From the NCBI RefSeq assembly GCF_003967515.1, contig NZ_BIFQ01000001.1, positions 5,518,001-5,582,000 on the forward strand: a stretch of DNA of 64,000 bases, given 5' to 3'. The notes beneath the pieces were generated by a model. The model was given only the letters and a program-made list of their open reading frames with translations, was not told the origin of the DNA and did no database searches. The position numbers and the translations under genes are program-made. Position 1 is the stretch's first letter. The number at the start of each line of letters is the position of its first letter. Positions 57,669 to 64,000 of the stretch are shown one piece after another. Source of the stretch: Dictyobacter aurantiacus (GTDB lineage Bacteria > Chloroflexota > Ktedonobacteria > Ktedonobacterales > Ktedonobacteraceae).

Positions 57669-59282
57669 TTAATGGACGATGACCAACGGGCGCATCATCT
57701 CGTTATCCTCGTGTTCCAGGATATGGCAATGCCAGACATAGTTACCACAGAAATCGGTAAATGGAGCCTGGATGCGCGTCACCATGCCAGGATAAGCCTT
57801 AACGACATCCTTGAGTCCCGTTTCATTCGACTCGGGTGGAATTGGTTGACCTGTAAACACCAGCTGCCCGGTGTTTTTATAGGTATTGACATCAAATGGT
57901 TGCCGATTAAGTACACGGAATTGCGTCAGATGCAGGTGAATGGGGTGCGTATCAGGGGTCAGATTTATGAAGTTCCAGATCTCGGTCGTATTAACTTTGA
58001 CGATCTCGGTAGGTGGAGCTGCGAAAGGCTTCTCATCCAGCAAGATAACGATTGGGTTATCATTTTGATCCACAACCTCGGTGAGTAGCAGATTCCTGGT
58101 CTTAATCGGCGGCTTCATCGGGTGTGGTTGAGGAAGATAGGGAGGAATGGAGCTTTTATCCGGACGGCTGAGTGGAAGGGTGACCCTGAACTGCATGATC
58201 AGCGGCAGATCCTGTCCACCACCGCCCGGATAGGGCGCGGGCGCGTCATTGGTGAGGTTGAATGTCTGGCCAGCGAAATTGGAAAAATCAAGGATGATAT
58301 CCGCCCGCTCGCCGGGCGCTATCAGCAGTTGATTGAGCACGGCTGGTCGCGGTAAGAAGCCTCCCTCGGCCCCAATCTGGATAAATGGTTGCCCGGACCC
58401 CAATGAGAGCTGCAAGAAACGCGCATTGCAGCCATTCAGCATCCGGAACCGATATTTTCTGGGTTCTACCTCCAGATACGGCCAGACCTTTCCATTGACG
58501 ACAGCGGTATCTCCAAAGAACTCGGGCACCCAGACCGGGTGGTAAGGTGTTACGCCGGTGCTCGGATAATTTAGCTGGCCGTTTGACAGGAATGAGCGAT
58601 CCTGGAACACCAGGGGGATTTCATATGGCCTGCAAGGGAGATTGAGTTTAAAATCTGCCTTGCTTCTCAGGATGTACAAACCGGCCAGGCCCGCGTACAC
58701 GTTCAGGCGTGTGATCCCTATGGCATGATCATGATACCAGAGCAGGGCTCCCGGCTGGATATTAGGATAATAGTCTGTACGAGACCGGCCGGGAACATAC
58801 CATTGCATGGGATTGCCATCACTTTCAGGGCCGACATGGCCTCCGTGAAGGTGGGTGACTACACGCACATCGGGTACGTCTAACCCGGCTCCATACAGGG
58901 TATGGTCGATGGGCAAGAAGTGTGTCGTCGGCAACTGATTGATCCATTGCACCCAGATAGGTTTGTTTGTGCGAGCCTCAAAGGTTGGACCCGGATAGGT
59001 TCCGTTATAGCCCCACACAGTAGTTGGCGGTAGATCCCGGTGCAGTTTCTGCTGAAATTGTGTCATGGTAACCTTGTAAAAAGGGGCTTTCTTATGCCTG
59101 CCCACCGGTCTGATCACGCTCGGTATCGGCAGCGGATCAACAAAGGGGATCAGTAATGGGGATCTGGGAAGCTTTGGCGCAGGTCGGTGAGCCAGGACTA
59201 GTGGCACAGTACGTAGTGAATCGAACAGTATTACCCCTGTCATTGTGCCCGTGACCTTCAAGAATTGTCGTCTTTTCATCAT
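57669..59282 (-). CDS. Multicopper oxidase, CotA-like laccase
   Basis: 537 residues, three cupredoxin domains. Twin-arginine signal MKRRQFLKVTGTMTG. Copper ligands: HLHGGH (type 2/3), WYHDHA, HPIHLH and HCHILEHEDNEM (type 1, with axial Met). Domain order and GRSRTDYYPN match the spore coat CotA/bilirubin oxidase group, which oxidises phenols and bilirubin with reduction of oxygen to water. Related enzymes coat spores in Bacillus; Ktedonobacteria also sporulate, but a Tat signal suggests export here. Terminates next to the TnpB fragment. Confidence 0.93.
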   Translation of the reverse strand: MMKRRQFLKVTGTMTGVILFDSLRTVPLVLAHRPAPKLPRSPLLIPFVDPLPIPSVIRPVGRHKKAPFYKVTMTQFQQKLHRDLPPTTVWGYNGTYPGPTFEARTNKPIWVQWINQLPTTHFLPIDHTLYGAGLDVPDVRVVTHLHGGHVGPESDGNPMQWYVPGRSRTDYYPNIQPGALLWYHDHAIGITRLNVYAGLAGLYILRSKADFKLNLPCRPYEIPLVFQDRSFLSNGQLNYPSTGVTPYHPVWVPEFFGDTAVVNGKVWPYLEVEPRKYRFRMLNGCNARFLQLSLGSGQPFIQIGAEGGFLPRPAVLNQLLIAPGERADIILDFSNFAGQTFNLTNDAPAPYPGGGGQDLPLIMQFRVTLPLSRPDKSSIPPYLPQPHPMKPPIKTRNLLLTEVVDQNDNPIVILLDEKPFAAPPTEIVKVNTTEIWNFINLTPDTHPIHLHLTQFRVLNRQPFDVNTYKNTGQLVFTGQPIPPESNETGLKDVVKAYPGMVTRIQAPFTDFCGNYVWHCHILEHEDNEMMRPLVIVH

Positions 59283-59344
59283 CACATACCTCACATTATA
59301 AAGTGCTAAGAGAGTGCTTGCTTCCTGTTATCATGGGGCAGGTG

Positions 59345-59430
59345 AGCACCCCGCACGCGCGGCCGTATTGGTTTTTTGTGTTGGTGCAATGGGAGGTACG
59401 CATCCGCGCACCTCCCATGCACCAACACAA
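59345..59430 (-). repeat. Variable-stem hairpin element, copy 8 (short)
   Basis: Stem TTGTGTTGGTGCAATGGGAG/CTCCCATGCACCAACACAA with a single bulged A and loop ACGCATCCGCGC-like, followed on the minus strand by CCAATACGGCCGCGCGTGCG, a tail that has lost the GTAGCGGACGC part. Lies just upstream of the multicopper oxidase gene. Confidence 0.7.
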
Positions 59431-59648
59431 GTAGAGAGGCTGTTCTCTGCGCGCTCAAGGCGGCAAGTACAGGAGGTGCGTGTCGGCACAAATCCTGCGC
59501 CAACACACATAGAAACGTAAATAACAGCACCGGCTCTCAAGCATTAAATATTACTATTTATAGTATATAAAGTATTAATAATCCGACTATGCCAATGTGC
59601 ATTTATAATAAAAACAACTATAGGACAGCGTAAATTGTGTGGTACTAC

Positions 59649-59695
59649 TTGACAGAGCTTTCTTTGTGCGTTACTGTACCCGTAGTGGGTATAGT
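59649..59695 (+). promoter_or_regulatory. PadR promoter and operator
   Basis: TTGACA (59649-59654), 17-bp spacer, TACTGT (59672-59677). ACTGTACCC-gtagt-GGGTATAGT (59673-59695) is an inverted repeat with one mismatch that overlaps the -10, as expected for autorepression by the downstream PadR protein. Confidence 0.6.
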
Positions 59696-59733
59696 CAAGG
59701 TGTTAGAAACTATTTGAGAGAGGACGAGGAACG

Positions 59734-60120
59734 ATGGGTGCAGATAGAGAGGCGCCGGAGGTCAGATTACCGTTGACGCCGGAGGTGTTTCATATCTTGC
59801 TGGCGCTGGCCGATGGTGAACGTCATGGGTATAGCATCATGCAGGAGATCGTGGCGCAGACCGATGGGAAGCTGCGCATCGGCCCGACCACGCTCTATCG
59901 ATCGATTAAACGCATGCTGGAGGATGGTCTGATCGAGGAGATGGAAGAGCGGCCCGATCCCGCGCTGGACGATGAGCGGCGGCGCTATTACCGATTGACG
60001 GAGTTGGGATTGCAGGTGGCGCGGGCCGAGGTGCAGCGACTGGCGCAGGCGGTGGAGGTGGCGCGTCAGAAGCCCTTGCTGGGTGATGCCGTGCTCAAAC
60101 CGATGTTTGGGGGAGCATAG
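59734..60120 (+). CDS. PadR-family transcriptional regulator
   Basis: 128 residues: winged helix (TPEVFHILLALADGERHGYS IMQEI, 14-38; IGPTTLYRSIKRMLEDGLIE) with a short C-terminal dimer helix. Family members sense phenolics or drugs. A start ATG follows GACGAGGAACG. It forms an operon with the membrane protein 4 bp downstream, which is the likely target or partner. Confidence 0.9.
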   Translation: MGADREAPEVRLPLTPEVFHILLALADGERHGYSIMQEIVAQTDGKLRIGPTTLYRSIKRMLEDGLIEEMEERPDPALDDERRRYYRLTELGLQVARAEVQRLAQAVEVARQKPLLGDAVLKPMFGGA

Positions 60121-60124
60121 ATAT

Positions 60125-60883
60125 ATGACACGAGTCGTAGGAAAGTCGTCGGCCATACTCTTTGTCCTCGGCTATCTCACGCTGATGCACGTCAGCGATC
60201 CAGCGGCGCCGTTCAATGCCGTAGCGCAGGTGCATCCACCGGTCGGGATCGCCTATCACGCCATCTCGATCAGCATAGAGATCGCTGCTCTGGCCATGCT
60301 GGTAGTGGGGGGCCTGGTATTCTATAGCATCGTCACATCCGCCCGAGCCAGTGGTGTCAATCTCATCAAGCTCTGCCTGCCCACGAAGCGGCACCTGGGC
60401 ATGCTGATCAGGGGTACGCTGCTGAGCGCGTTCTGCCTGACGCTATACATCGTAGGGTTTGGGTATATCGCTTCTGGCCCGCCGCATATCTCCGGCCAGC
60501 CCCTGTGGATAGCCTTGCTGGCTGCCCTGGTCGCCGTTTTCGTGGGATCGGCGCTCTGCATTTTTGTGATCCTGCTGGTCAGCATGCTGATCGCGCTGGC
60601 CGTCGCGCGCAGCCACATCGGTACACGCATCTTCCGCCTCGTGCGCCTATGCATGGCCGGCACACTTCTGGGGATGGGTATCTCCTTCATCGCCACGCTC
60701 TGCTGGATCGCCATGCTCTGGAGTAGCGCTCCCCAGTTCACCATGAGCGATGCCGGACTGGGCATGGGCAACCTCACCTGGGTTATCCTGGCGCTCGGAG
60801 CCATGCTCGTGGCGCTGTACCTGGAAATCGCCGCCTGCCGCCAGAGTTTGAAAGTGCATCCGTTGACGCTGCCGCAGAGCTAA
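60125..60883 (+). CDS. Integral membrane protein of a PadR operon
   Basis: 252 residues with about six helices (SAILFVLGYLTLMHV, IEIAALAMLVVGGLVFYSIV, GTLLSAFCLTLYIVGFGYIA, IALLAALVAVFVGSALCIFV, AGTLLGMGISFIATLCWIAM, LTWVILALGAMLVALYLEIA). Not recognised as a transporter; PadR genes are often paired with such membrane proteins of unknown role. Start MTRVVG is preceded by GGGGGAG about 10 nt away. A hairpin terminator follows. Confidence 0.75.
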   Translation: MTRVVGKSSAILFVLGYLTLMHVSDPAAPFNAVAQVHPPVGIAYHAISISIEIAALAMLVVGGLVFYSIVTSARASGVNLIKLCLPTKRHLGMLIRGTLLSAFCLTLYIVGFGYIASGPPHISGQPLWIALLAALVAVFVGSALCIFVILLVSMLIALAVARSHIGTRIFRLVRLCMAGTLLGMGISFIATLCWIAMLWSSAPQFTMSDAGLGMGNLTWVILALGAMLVALYLEIAACRQSLKVHPLTLPQS

Positions 60884-60913
60884 GCAAGCTGGCCCTGGCG
60901 TATGCAACAAGAA

Positions 60914-60935
60914 ACGCCCCCTCGCAAGGGGGCGT
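60914..60935. terminator. Hairpin after the PadR operon
   Basis: ACGCCCCCT-cgca-AGGGGGCGT, 9 bp, 31 bp after the stop. It lies between convergent genes and may serve both, although T-runs are lacking. Confidence 0.55.
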
Positions 60936-60977
60936 GGTCCTGATGGATGTTTGCATGTTATATGGTACGGATAGGAG

Positions 60978-61502
60978 CTACCTGGTCGGAACTTCGACCG
61001 GCTCGTCCAGCAGTTCGCCAACGGGGGTCGTAGTGGTTGGTGTTGGCCGATAGACGAAGCGCTTCGAGATAAAGAAGTTGTAGATAAAAACGACGATGAT
61101 ACCGATCGGGTTGGCGAGATACTCGTTCACATGCAGGCCATAGACGAGCACCAGGCCGATAGTAAAGGAGAGGAGCAGGGCGGACAGACTGGTAAGCTGG
61201 GCCTTCAGCGCGCGCCGCACCCAGTGCCAGCCATGGAGCCGCTGTTCGCCATAGGTAAAGATCTGATTGAGCAAGAAATTGATGGTCGTGCTGACTTCAA
61301 ACGCGCAGGCTGATGCCAGGGCATAGAGCAGATTCACCGACGAATGGTGGCCAAACCAGGAAAAGTTGACGGTCAGGTGGAAGATGCTGAGCAGATGTTG
61401 AAAAATGAAGAGCGCCACAACATTGATCGGTATGCCGATGCCGCCCACCAGCCCGTAGCGAACGATGCGCATATTGAATAGTCGTTTTATCAATGCAACC
61501 AT
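60978..61502 (-). CDS. GtrA-like membrane protein
   Basis: 174 residues with four helices: IVRYGLVGGIGIPINVVALF, LYALASACAFEVSTTINFLL NQIFTY, LLLSFTIGLVLVYGLHVNEY, IGIIVVFIYNFFISKRFVY. RYGLVGGIG and N-F-x(4)-FTY, plus the end NFFISKRFVY, are diagnostic for the GtrA/DPMS family, thought to flip or present lipid-linked sugars. No glycosyltransferase is adjacent. The C-terminal tail is Thr/Pro-rich. Confidence 0.88.
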   Translation of the reverse strand: MVALIKRLFNMRIVRYGLVGGIGIPINVVALFIFQHLLSIFHLTVNFSWFGHHSSVNLLYALASACAFEVSTTINFLLNQIFTYGEQRLHGWHWVRRALKAQLTSLSALLLSFTIGLVLVYGLHVNEYLANPIGIIVVFIYNFFISKRFVYRPTPTTTTPVGELLDEPVEVPTR

Positions 61503-61640
61503 ATATATTATAAATTCCTTATATACAATTGAGACAAACTATGTGCTCATCCTACCATGTCAGGATGTATCGCGCAAGGAAGATCACCATTTTGTCTCTG
61601 TCTTGTCTATATCAACGATATGGTGAAGCCCCAGGCCACA

Positions 61641-62360
61641 TTACGCCGGGTTCTTGCTCTTGCGTATCGCCTGTACCCAGGTGTCTACCATGGAGATGTC
61701 GGCGCGATAGAGGGAGTGGTCAGGGGCGCCCAGCAGGCGCTCGATCGCTTCCATGTAGGCGGCGTGGGTCGAGATGATCTCGTCGATGATGGGCTGCTCG
61801 TCGGATTCATGTTCTAATGAGAGCAGCAGTCGGGCGTGGGTATTGCTCATGCCCTGCAGCAGGGACAGGATGACTTCGCCGGCCTTTTTGGGGTAGCTGA
61901 GGGAGAAGCTTCTTTCCTGGATGCCCTGTTGGACGATCGCGTTGAGCAGTGGCGCGCGCTGCGCGAGCACCGCCTCATCCACTTTCAGGCGTACGACGGC
62001 ATTGTCATCAGTGTACCAGACGCGTAGCAGCTGGATGATATCGGCTTTGTTGGCGCTGCGCAGGCGATCCAGGGTATCGAAGAAGCCCTGCAGCTTTTCG
62101 ATGGCGCTCAGGTGGGGATCATGGAAGATGGGGAGGAGCGGCTTCTCCGATTCTTGTCTGATATGGTCGATGATGGCCTCCAACAGTGCCTGGCGTGAAT
62201 CGAAGTAGTGGTGGAAGGCTCCGCTGGAGATTTTCACATAGTCCAGGACATCCTGGATCGACATCTGCTCGTATCCCTTGGTGAACACCAGGCGGCGGGC
62301 GGCCTGGAGGATTTCTCCACGCCTGGCCGCGAACTCTTCAGGCTTGACGGTGCGGGCCAT
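61641..62360 (-). CDS. TetR-family transcriptional regulator
   Basis: 239 residues. HTH: RRGEILQAARRLVFTKGYEQ, MSIQDVLDYVKISSGAFHHY, FDSRQALL. The large C-terminal domain (IIQLLRVWYTDDNAVVRLKV, SFSLSYPKKAGEVILSLLQG) resembles the TetR groups that control efflux systems. Ligand unknown. Upstream (62361-62400) is an AT-rich stretch with AATAAT/ATTATT that may be its own operator. No target gene is adjacent. Confidence 0.88.
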   Translation of the reverse strand: MARTVKPEEFAARRGEILQAARRLVFTKGYEQMSIQDVLDYVKISSGAFHHYFDSRQALLEAIIDHIRQESEKPLLPIFHDPHLSAIEKLQGFFDTLDRLRSANKADIIQLLRVWYTDDNAVVRLKVDEAVLAQRAPLLNAIVQQGIQERSFSLSYPKKAGEVILSLLQGMSNTHARLLLSLEHESDEQPIIDEIISTHAAYMEAIERLLGAPDHSLYRADISMVDTWVQAIRKSKNPA

Positions 62361-62474
62361 TGCTGCTCCTAGAATAATAAATGGATGGTCTTTTTATGAA
62401 TTATTGTCTGCTGGCGGCTTTTTTGTCAATAGGAGGTGGTTGGTTGTAAGCCTTGCTGTGCGTGCCTTCGGCCC

Positions 62475-62579
62475 CTGACGATACGCGCCTGCGGCGCTCA
62501 CAAGGTTTTATTTAAAGGAGACGGTGTTGAACATAAGGCGGGGCGCGCCCCGCCTTATGTTCAACACCGTCTCCTTTAA
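62475..62579. repeat. Perfect 68-bp palindrome with conserved left flank
   Basis: 62512-62579: two 34-bp arms without spacer (outer TTAAAGGAGACGGTGTTGAA, centre GGGGCG|CGCCCC). Left flank TACGCGCCTGCGGCGCTCAC matches the left flank of the element at 16148. Confidence 0.85.
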
Positions 62580-62781
62580 GTCAGGGAGTAGGTGAGGAGA
62601 AGAAGTGAGAGGTGAGCGGTGTTATGTTCAACACCGTCTCCTTTAAGTCAGGGAGTAGGTGAGGAGAAGAAGTGAGAGGTGAGCGGTGTTATGTTCAACG
62701 CCGTCTCCTTTAAGTCAGGGAGTAGGTGAGGAGAAGAAGTGAGAGGTGAGCGGTGTTATGTTCAACGCCGTCTCCTTTAAG
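62554..62781. repeat. 67-bp tandem repeat grown from the palindrome arm
   Basis: Units begin at 62554, 62621, 62688 and 62755 (last one partial). Each unit has 27 bp of the palindrome's right arm (TTATGTTCAACACCGTCTCC TTTAAG) plus GTCAGGGAGTAGGTGAGGAG and AAGAAGTGAGAGGTGAGCGG. The last two copies share an A-to-G change (AACGCCG). Confidence 0.9.
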
Positions 62782-62910
62782 AGAGCGTCTGACTCTCATG
62801 ACCTGGATGATTATATCTTTGAGCGTAACGAGTAGCTGGAAATAATTGTCTACGTTGGCTCTAGTATGGTCGGCGTGCGTCTACACCGTAGACGCGCGCC
62901 CAAAGTGGCT

Positions 62911-63849
62911 TTATGCGATCTCCAGGATGATGCGACCTCTGACCTGGCTCTGTTCGAGCAGCTCATGGGCCTGGCTGGCCTGGCTGAGTGGGACGACACG
63001 GCCGATCTCCGGCACGCGCAGCTGGCTCTGCTCAAGCAGCGCGGTGACCTGGCGCAGGAACTGGCTTTCGTTGCTGCTGTTCTGATTCATGACGGCGCGC
63101 ACGCCATAGCGGGCGGCGAGTGCTGGATCGGGGAGCGGAGGGACGAGCGTCACCAGGGTGCCCCCGCGCCGCAGCACCTGCCAGGAACGCTCACGCGTCT
63201 CCCCACCGATGGTGTCCAGCACGACATCGAGATCGGCCAGGTGCTCCTCGAAACGTTGGGCCTGGTAATCGATCACCTCGTCAGCTCCCAGGTCGCGCGC
63301 ATAGTCGAGCCGGGCCGCCGAGGCGGTGACGATCACATAGGCGCCCGCGCGTTTCGCCAGCTGGACCGCGAAGCCGCCGACCGTGCCCGAGCCCCCATGG
63401 ATCAGCACGCGCTGACCCGGCTGCAGGCCGGCCATGGTAAAGAGGGCGTTATGCGCCGTACCAACGCCAACGGGGATTGAGGCCGCCTGCACAAAGGTCA
63501 GGCCCATTGGTTTAGGCTGGAAGAAACTGGCCGGGGCGGCCACATACTCGGCGTAGCAGCCGCGCACGAAGGGCGAGTCTGTGCCGTAGACGGCCTGCCC
63601 GATCAGCTTCTCATCCACGCCACGTCCCACGGCTTCAATAGTGCCTGCCATGCCAAAGCCCAATATGTCCTCCGGCCAGGCGGGATGGATGGTCTTGACC
63701 GCGCCCGAGCGCATCTTCAGGTCCAATGGATTGATCTCAGCCGCATGCACGCGCAGCAAGACCTGTCCAGGACCCGCCACTGGCCTGGGCGTGTCCTGGT
63801 AGCGGAGCACCTGGGGACCGCCATAGCCATGCATGACGACCGCCTTCAT
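62911..63849 (-). CDS. Zinc-independent MDR oxidoreductase (quinone reductase-like)
   Basis: 312 residues from ATG 63849. MDR fold: MKAVVMHGYGGPQVL start, AEINPLDLKMRSG, NADPH loop LIHGGSGTVGGFAVQLAKRAG (about 149-169), DVVLDTIGGETRERS, C-terminal RGRIILEIA. The zinc ligands of alcohol dehydrogenases are absent, so it is a QOR/enoyl reductase-type NADPH enzyme. No ribosome site precedes the ATG, and the same frame stays open to the right edge (63850-64000), so the true protein may be longer or fused. Confidence 0.88.
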   Translation of the reverse strand: MKAVVMHGYGGPQVLRYQDTPRPVAGPGQVLLRVHAAEINPLDLKMRSGAVKTIHPAWPEDILGFGMAGTIEAVGRGVDEKLIGQAVYGTDSPFVRGCYAEYVAAPASFFQPKPMGLTFVQAASIPVGVGTAHNALFTMAGLQPGQRVLIHGGSGTVGGFAVQLAKRAGAYVIVTASAARLDYARDLGADEVIDYQAQRFEEHLADLDVVLDTIGGETRERSWQVLRRGGTLVTLVPPLPDPALAARYGVRAVMNQNSSNESQFLRQVTALLEQSQLRVPEIGRVVPLSQASQAHELLEQSQVRGRIILEIA

Positions 63850-64000
63850 GGTGGCTGGTAGCGGGGTTGGTGGACCCTGGAAGGCATGCGCGATGCGATA
63901 GAGGCCGAGGTAGCTATGGACTGGTGGACGACCAGAAGACGTCCCGGCGGCGGCCCGCGCCTGGCGAGGAAAATGCTGCTCAAAGCCGGCCAGCGTATCC

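Overview
This window most likely comes from the class Ktedonobacteria (phylum Chloroflexota), the filamentous, spore-forming soil group. That is an inference from the overall character: high-GC genes with strong AGGAGG-type ribosome sites, AT-rich gaps, few operons, many one-gene regulators and GNAT or VOC enzymes, a CotA-like laccase, secreted glycosidases, an orphan nuoB, and an exceptional density of dispersed palindromic repeats. No rRNA or tRNA gene was seen.

Layout. 1-7.2 kb: an MFS exporter cut by the left edge, two SAM methyltransferases, a His-rich PadR regulator fused to an O-methyltransferase, an ECF sigma factor fused to two Clp-N repeats and a ClpX-type zinc finger, and a GNAT enzyme. 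7.6-16 kb: secreted GH13 amylase, alpha/beta hydrolase, large secreted BNR-type beta-propeller, a 103-bp tandem array and a lipoprotein. 16-30 kb: MFS exporter, AAC(6')-like GNAT, a double-kinase hybrid sensor, a nitrilase-family enzyme, a HEAT-repeat protein, an orphan HlyD adaptor, and small enzymes. 30-36 kb: AraC and TetR regulators, a small secreted Cys protein, and a sugar ABC importer (binding protein plus two permeases, no ATPase). 36-44 kb: solitary nuoB, an ECF41/SigJ-type sigma factor divergent from an epimerase, and a secreted GH5 mannanase-like enzyme.

43.9-47.1 kb holds the most unusual locus: four tandem minus-strand genes for 67-88 residue peptides. Each has a bacteriocin-type leader ending in GA or GG and a core made almost only of Gly, Tyr, Trp, Phe and His. 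Each gene has its own near-identical promoter motif (TATAATATAnATAGGTACC), a long 5' leader and, for three of them, the same terminator hairpin. No maturase or exporter lies beside them.

47-64 kb: AraC, a TetR/ABM pair with a perfect operator, a DHA2 exporter, an AadA-like nucleotidyltransferase, a ribbon-helix-helix regulator with a duplicated start region, an intact IS4-family element inserted in a palindromic repeat with a 9-bp target duplication, a histidine phosphatase, a TnpB fragment, a CotA-like multicopper oxidase, a PadR/membrane-protein operon, GtrA, TetR and a quinone-oxidoreductase-like enzyme that stays open to the right edge.

Three repeat families run through the whole window: (a) REP-like palindromes of the type GGTTCGACCCTTGCGGTCGA or GCCGGGGCAAGCCCGGCACC, several of which supply the stop codon of the neighbouring gene; (b) hairpins whose stems differ from copy to copy yet stay perfectly paired, attached to a conserved NotI-containing tail; (c) local tandem arrays of 19, 21, 53, 67 and 103 bp.
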